The notes under the pieces: model-generated
Database searches by the model: none
What the model was told of the DNA's origin: nothing
What the model saw: the letters and a program-made list of their open reading frames with translations, nothing else
Assembly (NCBI GenBank): GCA_030428905.1
Contig: JAUIED010000039.1
Location: 1 to 34,468, forward strand
Source: Gammaproteobacteria bacterium
GTDB taxonomy: Bacteria > Pseudomonadota > Gammaproteobacteria > Pseudomonadales > Azotimanducaceae
Direction of reading: 5' to 3'
Length of the DNA: 34,468 bases
Position numbers and translations under genes: made by a program
Part shown: positions 7,787-15,833 of the stretch, piece after piece
Layout: each line of letters begins with the position of its first letter
Numbering within the stretch: position 1 is the first letter of the stretch

Positions 7787-8656
7787 TCAGTGCGTGAGCA
7801 CGCACTTGCCGTTGTTGATGGACACCACGTCGCGCTCCTTCACGCGCACGCGAAAGCTGATGACGTTGCCGTCCTGCCACATCTCCACCTGCTGGGTTTC
7901 ACCGGGGAACACCGGAGACGAGAAGCGCACGTTGAACTCGCGTATGCGGGTTTGATCGTAGTCGAGCATGGTCTTCAGCACGCCGTGGCAGGCGATGCCG
8001 TAGGAGCACAGGCCATGCAGAATCGGCACGTCGAAGCCGGCAGCCTTGGCGATCTGCGGATCTCGGTGCAGCGGGTTGCGGTCGCCGCACAGCGCATAGA
8101 TCAGCGCCTGATCGGTGCGCTGGGGCAGCTCGCACACGGCGTCCGGCGCGCGGTCCGGCAATTGGTGCGGTTCCGGCGCACCCTCCGAGGTGCCGCCGAA
8201 GCCGCCATCGCCGCGATAGAACAGCGTCGAGCCAAGGGTGTAGAGCGGCTCACCGGAGGCCAGATTGGCGTTGGTCTCGATGGTGACGATGGCGCCTTTT
8301 TTCTCGCCCTTGTCGTACACACCCGTGGTGCGCGACGACATCAGGAGATCCGCTGCCGGCGGCAGCGGCTGGTGCACCGTGAGGCGCTGCTCGCCGTGCA
8401 GCAGCATGCGGTAGTTGAGCTTGCCGCGCAGCGCTCGGCTGCCGCCACCACCACTGCCGAGCGTGGTCGCGGCGGTGGGCACCACGCGGTTGCCGCTGGT
8501 TTCGTTCACGTACTCGAGTTCCTTCGGGTCCAGCGGGTCTTTGCCCATGCCGATGGCCACCGCGTAGAGCAGGGTTTCGCGGTCGGTGTAGCTGGAAGGG
8601 ACTTCTTCCGGGTTCTCAGCAAGCGCGGCTTCTACATCCGCAACGGTAATAGGCAT
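7787..8656 (-). CDS. MaoC-family (double hotdog) enoyl-CoA hydratase
   Basis: A 289-residue protein, the length of the double-hotdog hydratase-2 enzymes that add water to trans-2-enoyl-CoA to give 3R-hydroxyacyl-CoA. The N-terminal half (YAVAIGMGKDPLDPKELEYV) is the non-catalytic hotdog; the C-terminal half carries the hydratase motif YALCGDRNPLHRDPQIAKAAGF with D192 and H197 as the probable catalytic dyad, followed by ILHGLCSYG. It sits 10 bases after the SDR gene and 1 base before the molybdenum hydroxylase gene. Hydratase plus SDR dehydrogenase in series is the usual layout of an MFE-2-like beta-oxidation pair, so both may act on the same acyl-CoA. Confidence 0.87.
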   Translation of the reverse strand: MPITVADVEAALAENPEEVPSSYTDRETLLYAVAIGMGKDPLDPKELEYVNETSGNRVVPTAATTLGSGGGGSRALRGKLNYRMLLHGEQRLTVHQPLPPAADLLMSSRTTGVYDKGEKKGAIVTIETNANLASGEPLYTLGSTLFYRGDGGFGGTSEGAPEPHQLPDRAPDAVCELPQRTDQALIYALCGDRNPLHRDPQIAKAAGFDVPILHGLCSYGIACHGVLKTMLDYDQTRIREFNVRFSSPVFPGETQQVEMWQDGNVISFRVRVKERDVVSINNGKCVLTH

Positions 8657-8666
8657 CAGGGTCTCC

Positions 8667-9563
8667 TCAGTTCGATTCGCGGATACGTCGCCAGGACGTG
8701 TTGCCCTCTTCGGCGGCGCTCATGTCCAGCAGCTCGTCTTTGTTCGCGAGCAGATCCTCGTAGGTCACATCAGCGCCGAACACCAGGCCCGGATTGCTGA
8801 AGATAGCGGCTACGGAAAAGCGGCCGTTGCCCGCCTGAAACACTTTGCCGGTGGGTGCGTCATCGCTGCACATCAGCAGCACCGCAGGAGTGACGAGCTT
8901 GGGGTGGCGCATGGGGTCCGGGTTGTCCAGATCCTCGTTGCGCCCTGGAATGGTGTTGATCAGGCGCGTCGCCGCCGCCGGCGCCAGTGCGTTTACGCGG
9001 ATGTTTTTCGACGCACCTTCCTTCGCCAGCACGTTCACGAATCCGAGCATGCCCATCTTCGCCGCGCCATAGTTGGCCTGGCCGAAGTTGCCGTAGATGC
9101 CCGACGTGGAGCTCGTCATGACGATGCGGCCGTAGTTCTTTTCGTACATGATGGGCCACGCGGCATGGGTGACGTACGCGGTGCCGTTGAGATGCACATC
9201 CATGACGATGTCCCAGTCGTCCAGCGACATCTTCTTGAAGCTCTTGTCGCGCAGAATGCCGGCGTTGTTGACGAGTATGTCCACGGTGCCGAACTCGGCC
9301 ACCGCATCGTCGATGATGGACTTTGCACCCTCGCGGCTCGATACCGACGCCTTGTTGGCAATGGCGATGCCGCCGGCGTTTCTGATTTCCTCCACCACCG
9401 CGTCGGCCATGTCGCTGGCGCCGGTACCGTCGCCGCTGCCGCCGAGGTCATTCACCACCACCTTCGCACCGCGTGCGGCAAACTCCAGCGCATGCGCTTT
9501 GCCCAAGCCCCCGCCGGCGCCGGTGATTACCACTACCTTGTCTTGAAACTCGCTCACGGTCAT
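8667..9563 (-). CDS. SDR dehydrogenase, probable 3-hydroxyacyl-CoA dehydrogenase (MFE-2-like)
   Basis: A 298-residue classical short-chain dehydrogenase. It has the cofactor motif TGAGGGLG (14-21), NNAG (99-102), serine S152 and the catalytic pair Y165/K169 in NYGAAKMG. The sequence between them (VVVNDLGGSGDGTG, HLNGTAYVTHAAWPIM) is the pattern seen in the dehydrogenase domain of peroxisomal multifunctional enzyme 2 and its bacterial relatives, which oxidise 3R-hydroxyacyl-CoA with NAD. I chose ATG 9563 because the conserved SDR start (FQDKVVVITG) follows directly; the open frame extends upstream to 9821 but would run through the divergent VOC gene. An AAGGGG lies just before the ATG, closer than ideal. 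First gene of the leftward operon. Confidence 0.86.
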   Translation of the reverse strand: MTVSEFQDKVVVITGAGGGLGKAHALEFAARGAKVVVNDLGGSGDGTGASDMADAVVEEIRNAGGIAIANKASVSSREGAKSIIDDAVAEFGTVDILVNNAGILRDKSFKKMSLDDWDIVMDVHLNGTAYVTHAAWPIMYEKNYGRIVMTSSTSGIYGNFGQANYGAAKMGMLGFVNVLAKEGASKNIRVNALAPAAATRLINTIPGRNEDLDNPDPMRHPKLVTPAVLLMCSDDAPTGKVFQAGNGRFSVAAIFSNPGLVFGADVTYEDLLANKDELLDMSAAEEGNTSWRRIRESN

Positions 9564-9609
9564 CCCCTTGTATCTACCCTCGCCATCAGTGTCTGGCAAA
9601 GAGGTTATG

Positions 9610-10176
9610 ATGGTCAACGACCCGAGGCAGGCGTATCCACAGGAGGCAGGTGTGCTGGGTGAACCGATCGTGCAGATCGCGTACTTCGTCAACAATTCGG
9701 AGCAGGCGGCGGCGTGGGCGAGCAAGGCGTACGGCGCCGGGCCTTTCTTTCTCGTGGAGCGCATCGAGCTTGCCTGGGCGGAGCATCGTGGCGAGCGCCA
9801 GGCGCAGCCGTTTCTGCACACCTCCGCCTACGGGCAGTGGGGCAACGTCATGATGGAGCTGGTGCAGCAGGACGTGGAAGGCCCGTCGCCGTTTCGCGAC
9901 CTCTTCGCACCCGGCGAGCAGGGGCTGCATCACACCGCCATGATGGTCGAATCCCTCGAAGGTACCTACCAGGCGGCGGCGGAGCTTGGGCTTGAGGTGG
10001 CGGCGCGGGCGCAGACCCTGAATGGCCGCGAGTTCGCATTCATCGACACGGTGGCGCAGCAGGGCCACCTGCTGGAGGTGTACGAGCGCTCGGAGCAACT
10101 GCTCGGCTTCTATCAGTTCGTGGCGGATGCGGCCCGCGGGTGGGACGGCAAGGAGCCGGTGCGGCGTCTGAGGTGA
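9610..10176 (+). CDS. VOC-family (glyoxalase/dioxygenase-fold) protein
   Basis: A 188-residue protein of the vicinal-oxygen-chelate superfamily. It shows the paired beta-alpha-beta-beta-beta pattern: QIAYFVNNSEQAAAWASKAYGAGPFF, then WGNVMMELVQQ, GLHHTAMMVESLEGTY and GHLLEVYERS. Candidate metal ligands are H in GLHHTAM and E in HLLEVYE. Members include epimerases, glyoxalases, lyases and extradiol dioxygenases; this one cannot be assigned. Two adjacent in-frame ATGs exist (9607, 9610); I took 9610 because AGAGG at 9600-9604 is then well spaced. Its start is only 46 bases from the divergent SDR start, so the promoters of the two units must overlap or lie inside coding sequence. Confidence 0.8.
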   Translation: MVNDPRQAYPQEAGVLGEPIVQIAYFVNNSEQAAAWASKAYGAGPFFLVERIELAWAEHRGERQAQPFLHTSAYGQWGNVMMELVQQDVEGPSPFRDLFAPGEQGLHHTAMMVESLEGTYQAAAELGLEVAARAQTLNGREFAFIDTVAQQGHLLEVYERSEQLLGFYQFVADAARGWDGKEPVRRLR

Positions 10177-10314
10177 GTTGGCCGGTTTCACCATGTCTTG
10201 GCGTGAGCGGCCACGTTGGCGCTAGTCGCCTACCGTAACCTGTTGAATTCCTATGGGATATGCGATGGCATGCGCTTTGCTTATCAGGTGGATACGCAAA
10301 CCACGGGGCAAACG

Positions 10315-10818
10315 ATGAACGAGAAGCAGGCCAAGAAACGCATCAAGGAGCTGCGCGGTTACTACGGCCACCTCACCGCTTACGTATCGGTGAATGTGTT
10401 TCTGATCATTCTCAACCTGCTCACTCACCCTGGAACGCTCTGGTTCTTCTTTCCGCTGCTCGGCTGGGGTATCGGCCTCGCCATCCACACCGTGCAGGTG
10501 TTCTGGGTGGGCAACGAGTGGGAAGCGCGCAAGATGGAGCAGCTCACCGGTCTGAAGCAGACCCAGGATGAACTCTCCCGATTGTCCGAACGCACCGACG
10601 CGCTCGTCACGATCCTTGCCAGCGTCGACTGGGAGAAGATCGACCCGGAGCTGCTGCAGACAAGGGAGAACCTCGAGCAGGCGCGTGACAAGATCGTCGC
10701 GCTGCGCAGCAATCGCGATGCCCAGAGTGAGCAGGAAGTCGCCCGTGAGATTGAGAAGCTGGAGGAGTTCGTGACGAGCTCGAAGTTTGCCTACTACGAT
10801 CAGGCAGCGCGGGACTGA
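10315..10818 (+). CDS. 2TM-domain protein
   Basis: A 167-residue protein with a basic start (MNEKQAKKRIKELRGYYGHL) and two transmembrane helices, about residues 20-40 (LTAYVSVNVFLIILNLL) and 44-66 (LWFFFPLLGWGIGLAIHTVQVF), matching the 2TM domain often found in histidine kinases or alone. The C-terminal 100 residues are charged and probably coiled-coil (LKQTQDELSRLSERTDALV, ENLEQARDKIVALRS, EVAREIEKLEEFV). The function is unknown; it may be a membrane scaffold or adaptor. I chose ATG 10315 because the domain begins there and GGGG lies about 7 bases upstream. It stands alone 138 bases after the VOC gene. Confidence 0.75.
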   Translation: MNEKQAKKRIKELRGYYGHLTAYVSVNVFLIILNLLTHPGTLWFFFPLLGWGIGLAIHTVQVFWVGNEWEARKMEQLTGLKQTQDELSRLSERTDALVTILASVDWEKIDPELLQTRENLEQARDKIVALRSNRDAQSEQEVAREIEKLEEFVTSSKFAYYDQAARD

Positions 10819-10911
10819 GTCCGCCGGCGTTTCGCAGCGGCCGTGGCGTGGTGGCTGAGGGGGTCCTCATTCGCGTAAATGTGGCCCGCCTGCACGCGGT
10901 AGTCTTGAGAG

Positions 10912-11192
10912 GTGACTGATCAGAACGGACTGGTCGTCGTCGGCGACTATCCGCAGGCTCTGGTACAGGCGACGGGTTCCCCTTCTCTGCTGTACAACGA
11001 GGTCGAGATGCTGCACAACGGGGTGCAGATGGTTGCGAGGTGCGTGTGCTGCTGGATGCTTTCGGCGCCACGCGCATATTGCGGGAGCTTCACGAATAGA
11101 TGCAGGAACGCGGTGTACCCCTTCGCTGGTTTCGACCGCTGAATTCCTGGCGTGATTGCTTCCCCCGAGGCGGTTCAGCCGATCGCCCGTAA
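10912..11192 (+). pseudogene. Decayed phospholipase D/cardiolipin synthase-like remnant
   Basis: This 280-base stretch fills the 356-base gap between two genes and holds broken pieces of a PLD-family gene. In the frame containing 11037 it reads AAQRGADGCEVRVLLDAFGA, then RILRELHE, a stop TAG at 11097-11099, then MQERGVPLRWFRPLNSW and a stop TAA at 11190. This fits the 'AARRGVEVRVLLDGFGS...LRELRAAGVRVRWFRPL' region that precedes the first HKD motif in PLD-like proteins, but no HKD motif follows. The part from 10912 to about 10990 is in another frame and reads NGLVVVGDYPQALVQA, possibly the N-terminus of the same gene. Frame change, internal stop and missing catalytic motifs argue for a dead remnant. 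The family call rests on pattern memory. Confidence 0.5.
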
Positions 11193-12254
11193 CCGCTCCA
11201 ACCCACCATGATCCAGCGCCGCTGCCGCGTGCCGGCTCGCCATGGTGCTGATGAGGTTCACGCCGCGCTCGTTACTCAGATCCATGGCGCCGCCGGTGAT
11301 CATGCTGGTGGCGAGCCCACCCATGAGGTGCGCGTGCGCGTAGTCGTCTGCGAGCTGATCCAGGCTATAGCCGGTGACGCCGGCGTCCAACAGCGTGTCA
11401 TGGTAGGCGCCTACCAGGCTCTGTTCGTGCTGCCTTCGAAGCGCGGTGTCCATTGATCCGCCGAGCAGGTAGGCGAGGTCGTAGGCGCCCGGGCCGCGGC
11501 CGATGCCCTGCCAGTCGATGACCACCACACGGTTGTGATCCTCTGTGTCGAACAACATGTTTTCCACGCGAAAATCCTGGTGGGCCAGTGTCCAGGGGCT
11601 GCGCCCGGCGATGACGGTGTTGATGGCCAGATAGCGGCCAGTGAAGCCTTCGTAGACGTCGATGCCGCCTGGCGGCAGGTAGCTTTCGAACTTTTCCGCG
11701 AAGGTGGGAAAGATCTGCGTGAACAGTTGATCCACGTGCGCGATGCGCTCGCTGACCATCGACGGAATCCAGTCGAGCGTGCCGTCCTGCACCTGGTTCC
11801 ACCAGGTGGCGTGTATGCCGGCAAGCACGCGCACCGCCGCCTCTGCCTGCGCGGGCTGCATACCGGCCACCTGGTCCACCATGTCCAGGCTCGCGAGGTC
11901 TTCCATGACGATGACGAACTCCGCCGTGCCGGAGAGGATGTCGGCGTGGTAGATCTGCGGCAGGCCGCTGGTGACTTTCTCCGCCAATTCGCGGTAGAAG
12001 CGCACCTCGGCGTCGAACATGCCCAGCGCCACACCTTGTTCGCGGTTTTCCGGGAAGGCAGACGGCAGCTTCACCACCACGCTTGCGGGCGCACCAGCGG
12101 CGTGTGCGTCATAGCTCAATGTGACGCGGAAGATATCGCCCATGATGCCCACACCCTGACCAATCTGCTCCAGCTCGTAGCCAGCGACCGGCGCGCCCAG
12201 GGCTGTGCCAAGCCAGTCCGTGGTGACCTCTGAGATGCTGTTGGGGATGTTCAT
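11175..12254 (-). CDS. APH-like phosphotransferase (ecdysteroid-kinase/DUF1679-like family)
   Basis: A 359-residue kinase-fold protein. The ATP-side lysine is probably K62 in SVVVKLPSAF; the catalytic Brenner-type motif is LAHQDFRVENMLF with H225, D227 and N232; the metal-binding aspartate is D247 in VVVIDWQGIGRGPGAYDLAYLL. This pattern matches the phosphotransferase group that includes ecdysteroid kinases and acyl-CoA-dehydrogenase-associated APH proteins, which in bacteria often lie within steroid or lipid catabolic clusters. The substrate may be a hydroxylated small molecule. It is transcribed away from the SDR gene at 12365, with a 110-base shared upstream region. Antibiotic resistance is unlikely given the neighbours. 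Confidence 0.82.
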   Translation of the reverse strand: MNIPNSISEVTTDWLGTALGAPVAGYELEQIGQGVGIMGDIFRVTLSYDAHAAGAPASVVVKLPSAFPENREQGVALGMFDAEVRFYRELAEKVTSGLPQIYHADILSGTAEFVIVMEDLASLDMVDQVAGMQPAQAEAAVRVLAGIHATWWNQVQDGTLDWIPSMVSERIAHVDQLFTQIFPTFAEKFESYLPPGGIDVYEGFTGRYLAINTVIAGRSPWTLAHQDFRVENMLFDTEDHNRVVVIDWQGIGRGPGAYDLAYLLGGSMDTALRRQHEQSLVGAYHDTLLDAGVTGYSLDQLADDYAHAHLMGGLATSMITGGAMDLSNERGVNLISTMASRHAAAALDHGGLERLRAIG

Positions 12255-12364
12255 TGGGGCTGTTCTCCTGTTGCTGGGCCGTGTGCAGGCGAACCGCGGT
12301 GGGCCGATTCTGCGGGAATTCCGGTATGCTCCCTGCCTTTCTCACGGCAGTACGGAAGCAGAGC

Positions 12365-13300
12365 ATGTTTGATTTCAAGGGTAAAGTCGTGCTGATCACC
12401 GGCGCCTCCTACGGGCTCGGCGAGCAGTTTGCCTACGCGTTTGCCGAAGCGGGAGCCGATCTGATTCTCACCGCGCGCAGCGAGGAACTGCTCGCCCAGG
12501 TAGCGCAGCGGTGTGAATCCCATGGCGGCAAAGCCGTGGTTATCGCCGGTGACGTCTCGGTGGAGAGCGACGTTGAGCGCGTTATCAGCGGCGGGCTCGA
12601 AGCGCTCGGCAGAATCGATGTGCTCATCAACAACGCCGGCATCGCTGATCCGCGCGGCGTGGCCGCCGAACAGTTCGACGCAGAGATGTTCAACCGCATT
12701 CTGGCAGTTGATCTGGTAGGTGCCTTCTACTTCGCCCGCGGTTGCGGCAAGCACATGCTGGAGCGGGGTTCCGGATCCATCGTCAACATCTGCTCCATCC
12801 TCGCCAGCGGTGGCAATGAGAACAACGTCATCGGCTACACGGCGGCCAAAGGCGGCCTTCTGAACATGACCTATCAGCTCGGTGTGGAGTGGGCAGACCG
12901 CGGCGTGCGCGTAAACTCCGTGTCGCCGGGCTTCATCGTCACGGAGATGACCCGGTCAATGCTCGAAGCCATGGGAATAGACCGCTGGATTGCCAGCCGC
13001 ACGCCCATGCGCCGCGTCGGCGAGGCGCAGGAAGTAACCAATGCGGTGATGTTCCTGGCGTCAGATCTTGCCAGCTACATTACCGGCGTCGATCTGCTGG
13101 TGGACGGCGGCACTAATGCCAGCAACGGCACGTTCCAGATACCGCCCATCCATCACGAGTGGAACACGCAAACACCCATGGTGCCGACCAGCTATACGCC
13201 GGTGCAGCCGCGCCCGGACTGGTATCAGGCCCTGGAGAAGGGGGTGCCTGGCGTGCATTACCCGCTACCTGACGCGGACGGCCCTGCAGGGCAGGAATAG
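12365..13300 (+). CDS. SDR-family oxidoreductase with a C-terminal extension
   Basis: A 311-residue short-chain dehydrogenase. It has the cofactor motif TGASYGLG (12-19), NNAG (89-92) and the active-site Y158/K162 in GYTAAKGG with a serine around 144-148. The classical SDR core ends near residue 260 at DLLVDGGTNAS; a further 50 residues (FQIPPIHHEWNTQ to the end) follow and are rich in proline and aromatic residues, unusual for this family. I chose ATG 12365 because the family start FKGKVVLITG follows and GGAAG lies 8 bases upstream. It heads the rightward unit with the Baeyer-Villiger monooxygenase and could supply a ketone by oxidising an alcohol; that role is inference. Confidence 0.85.
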   Translation: MFDFKGKVVLITGASYGLGEQFAYAFAEAGADLILTARSEELLAQVAQRCESHGGKAVVIAGDVSVESDVERVISGGLEALGRIDVLINNAGIADPRGVAAEQFDAEMFNRILAVDLVGAFYFARGCGKHMLERGSGSIVNICSILASGGNENNVIGYTAAKGGLLNMTYQLGVEWADRGVRVNSVSPGFIVTEMTRSMLEAMGIDRWIASRTPMRRVGEAQEVTNAVMFLASDLASYITGVDLLVDGGTNASNGTFQIPPIHHEWNTQTPMVPTSYTPVQPRPDWYQALEKGVPGVHYPLPDADGPAGQE

Positions 13301-13321
13301 CGGGCGACCCAGCGCCGCGGT

Positions 13322-13350
13322 TTGGTAATTTCGATCAATCTGAATACTCT
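13322..13350 (+). promoter_or_regulatory. Candidate sigma70 promoter of the monooxygenase unit
   Basis: TTGGTA (13322-13327) and TACTCT (13345-13350) are separated by 17 bases in the 79-base gap before the monooxygenase gene. Local base composition is distinctly AT-rich compared with its surroundings. It would let the monooxygenase, hydrolase and LLM genes be expressed apart from the upstream SDR. Confidence 0.4.
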
Positions 13351-13379
13351 AGTGGCTGGATTACAGGGGGAACTCACGC

Positions 13380-15002
13380 ATGGCTTCCAATAAAGCAGCA
13401 GATTACGACGTCATCGCCGTAGGCGCAGGATTCGCTGGCCTCGGCTTGATCTACAAAGCACGGGAGGCGGGCTTAAGCATCCGCGTGTTCGACAAGGCCT
13501 CTGATGTGGGGGGCACGTGGACGTGGAACCGTTACCCGGGTGCGGCTACGGACAGCGAGAGCTATTACTACTGCCTCACGTTCTCCAAAGAGCTCCTCAA
13601 CGAGTGGTCCTGGTCGCAGCGTTATCCGGGTTGGGAAGAGACGCACCGCTATCTGCGATTCGTGGCGGACCGTTTCGACATGTGGCCGCACATTCAGCTC
13701 GAAACGGCGATCGTCAGCGCCGACTTCGTGGAGAAGGACAACCTCTGGTCGATCAAAACGGCGCAGGGTGACACCTTCACCTGCAAGTACTTCGTCACCG
13801 CCATGGGCATGATCTCTGAGCCGGTCATCCCGAACTTCAAAGGGCTCGACACCTTCAAGGGGCCGTGCTTCCACTCCTCGCGCTGGCCGGACGGCCTCGA
13901 ATACGCGGGCAAGCGGGTAGGCATCATCGGCTGCGGTGCCAGCACGGTACAGATGCTCCCGGTGATGGCGGAAACGGCAGCAAGCGTTACGGTGTTTCAA
14001 CGCACGCCGAACTTCGTGATGCCGGCAGTGCAGAAACCGATGACCCCCGAGTGGGAAAAAGAAATCAAAGACAACTACGACGAAATCATCGCCAAGTGCC
14101 GCAACCACGTGTTTGGCATGGCCTTCGACAGCCCGGTGGGACGCAACCTGGCAGATACGCCGCCGGACGAGGTGCAGCGGATATTCGAAGAGCACTGGCC
14201 GCGCGGCAGCTTCCGCTTCGTGTTCGAAACCTTCGACGACCTGTTGTCCAACGCCGACTCCAACCAGGCTGCGGCGGATTTCATCGCTGGCAAGATCAAG
14301 GAGCGGGTGAACGACCCGGAGGTGGCAGAGCTGCTCACGCCGAAGGGTTATCCGCTGTTCGCCAAGCGGCCGCCCCTGGACCACGGGTTCTACGAGGCAT
14401 TCAACCGCGACAACGTGCACCTGGTGGATATCAAGGACCGTGAACCGATCGTGGAAGTCACGGAAACGGGCGTGCGTACGACGCAGAACGCCTATGACTT
14501 CGACATCCTCATCCTCGCCACCGGTTTCCAGGCCTACACCGGCGCGCAGGAGGCGATGACGATTCGCGGCCGCCAGGGCAAGACCCTGCGTGACAAGTGG
14601 GAGGACGTCTCGGCCTCGATCATGGGCGTATTCGCTGCAGGATTTCCAAATCTGTTCATGATCACCGGACCGCAGGCGCCGTTTGCCAATCTGCCTACGT
14701 CCATCGAGCAGAACATCGGCTACATCATCGACTGCATCGGCAAGATGGAAAGCGAAGGCTATGACCTGTGCGAGCCGTCGCAGGATGCCGAAGACGCCTG
14801 GGTGGCGCACACGGCAGATATCCACGGGCAGACGCTCATGGCGCAGGGTGACAAAGTGCACTCCTGGATGATGGGTGCCAACCTGGAGGATCGTAAACCG
14901 CGGGTGCTCATCTATTTCGGTGGCGCCAACGTGTACTACGACAAGCTGCGCGAGTCGGCCGACGCCGGCTTCCCGGAGGTACAGTTCAACAAGGTCGCCT
15001 GA
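13380..15002 (+). CDS. Type I Baeyer-Villiger monooxygenase (flavin-dependent)
   Basis: A 540-residue FAD/NADPH enzyme that inserts one oxygen next to a ketone to give an ester or lactone. The FAD motif is GAGFAG (15-20), followed by DVGGTWTWNRYPGAATDSES (42-61). The Baeyer-Villiger fingerprint F-x-G-x-x-x-H-x-x-x-W-P is exact at 159-170 (FKGPCFHSSRWP). The second, NADPH-binding motif is GIIGCGAST (about 181-189). Length and motif order match cyclohexanone, phenylacetone and steroid monooxygenases. GGGGGA at 13365-13370 provides a binding site 9 bases before ATG 13380. The next gene encodes an alpha/beta hydrolase 24 bases downstream, suggesting the ester or lactone is hydrolysed at once. The ketone substrate is unknown; a steroid or terpenoid ketone fits the context. 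Confidence 0.93.
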   Translation: MASNKAADYDVIAVGAGFAGLGLIYKAREAGLSIRVFDKASDVGGTWTWNRYPGAATDSESYYYCLTFSKELLNEWSWSQRYPGWEETHRYLRFVADRFDMWPHIQLETAIVSADFVEKDNLWSIKTAQGDTFTCKYFVTAMGMISEPVIPNFKGLDTFKGPCFHSSRWPDGLEYAGKRVGIIGCGASTVQMLPVMAETAASVTVFQRTPNFVMPAVQKPMTPEWEKEIKDNYDEIIAKCRNHVFGMAFDSPVGRNLADTPPDEVQRIFEEHWPRGSFRFVFETFDDLLSNADSNQAAADFIAGKIKERVNDPEVAELLTPKGYPLFAKRPPLDHGFYEAFNRDNVHLVDIKDREPIVEVTETGVRTTQNAYDFDILILATGFQAYTGAQEAMTIRGRQGKTLRDKWEDVSASIMGVFAAGFPNLFMITGPQAPFANLPTSIEQNIGYIIDCIGKMESEGYDLCEPSQDAEDAWVAHTADIHGQTLMAQGDKVHSWMMGANLEDRKPRVLIYFGGANVYYDKLRESADAGFPEVQFNKVA

Positions 15003-15026
15003 GCGGCGCCAATCGGGAGGACGGTT

Positions 15027-15833
15027 ATGGCCAAGCTATCTACACCCTGCGGACGACAGGTCTACTTTGAGGACCACGGTGACGGGCCCGCGGCCATGCT
15101 CCTCGTGCACGGCTGGGGCATGAGCGTGCGCGCCTGGGACCCGGTGTTGGCGGCGCTCGTGGGCTCGGGCCTGCGGGTGGTGGCGCTGGATCATCGCGGC
15201 TGCGGCAACTCGGACAAAGACTTCGCCGACATGAGCATTGAGGCCATTGCTGGCGATGTGGTGGCGCTCGTGGCGCACCTTGGTCTTGAGCGCGTGCTGC
15301 TCAACGGCTGGTCGCTGGGTGGTGCGGTGGTGGTGCAGGCTGCAGCCGATCTCGGTGACACCTGCGCAGGTGTCGTGCTCACCGGTGGCGCTACGCCGGT
15401 GTACACGCAGAAGCCGGACTTCCCGCACGGCGGCACAGACGAGGCAATGGCCGGCACGCTGGCTGCATTTGCCGGTGACAAGGTCAACTTCCTGCGCGGT
15501 CTGTCGCAGATCGTGTGCGTGAAGCCGGTGGGTGCGGATGTGGAGCAGTGGCTCTGGCAGATTTTTCTCGAGGCCTCGCCTTTAGCGGGCGCGACGCTGG
15601 GTCAGCTCGCGCAGCTCGATCAGCGGGAGATGCTGCGTGGCCTGAACGGCCCGGTGCTGTCGCTCTACGGCAGCGAAGATGGTTTCGTGTCGCCGGACAT
15701 CTGCGCCTGGGTGGCTGACAACCACGCCAATGCGCGTGCGGTGGTCTTCGATGGCGTCGGCCACGCGCCGTTCATCGAAGCGCGGGAGGAATACCTCGCC
15801 GAGCTTCTCACCTTTGCAGGAGACGTGCTGTGA
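15027..15833 (+). CDS. Alpha/beta-fold hydrolase, probable esterase/lactonase
   Basis: A 268-residue alpha/beta hydrolase with a complete catalytic triad: nucleophile S96 in the elbow GWSLGG, acid D218 in YGSEDGFVS and H246 in GVGHAPF. The oxyanion-hole segment is HGWGMS (28-33). GGGAGG lies at 15015-15020, 6 bases before the ATG. It follows the Baeyer-Villiger monooxygenase and overlaps the LLM gene by four bases, a common layout where the hydrolase opens the ester or lactone made by the monooxygenase. Perhydrolase and C-C hydrolase activities use the same fold and cannot be excluded. Confidence 0.88.
   Translation: MAKLSTPCGRQVYFEDHGDGPAAMLLVHGWGMSVRAWDPVLAALVGSGLRVVALDHRGCGNSDKDFADMSIEAIAGDVVALVAHLGLERVLLNGWSLGGAVVVQAAADLGDTCAGVVLTGGATPVYTQKPDFPHGGTDEAMAGTLAAFAGDKVNFLRGLSQIVCVKPVGADVEQWLWQIFLEASPLAGATLGQLAQLDQREMLRGLNGPVLSLYGSEDGFVSPDICAWVADNHANARAVVFDGVGHAPFIEAREEYLAELLTFAGDVL

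Noticed and set aside
7790-8800. 336-residue open frame on the plus strand
   Set aside because: Shadow of the MaoC gene; alanine/histidine/arginine-rich and without recognisable domains.
10912-11142. 76-residue open frame as an intact small gene
   Set aside because: It starts PLD-like but runs into an unrelated frame ending in a cysteine/arginine-rich tail, while the PLD-like pattern continues in another frame; a remnant explains it better.
11175-12254. Aminoglycoside resistance gene
   Set aside because: APH fold only; the sequence pattern and catabolic neighbours fit the ecdysteroid-kinase-like group.
13473-14861. 462-residue open frame on the minus strand
   Set aside because: Antisense to the Baeyer-Villiger monooxygenase, whose exact fingerprint proves the plus strand is coding.
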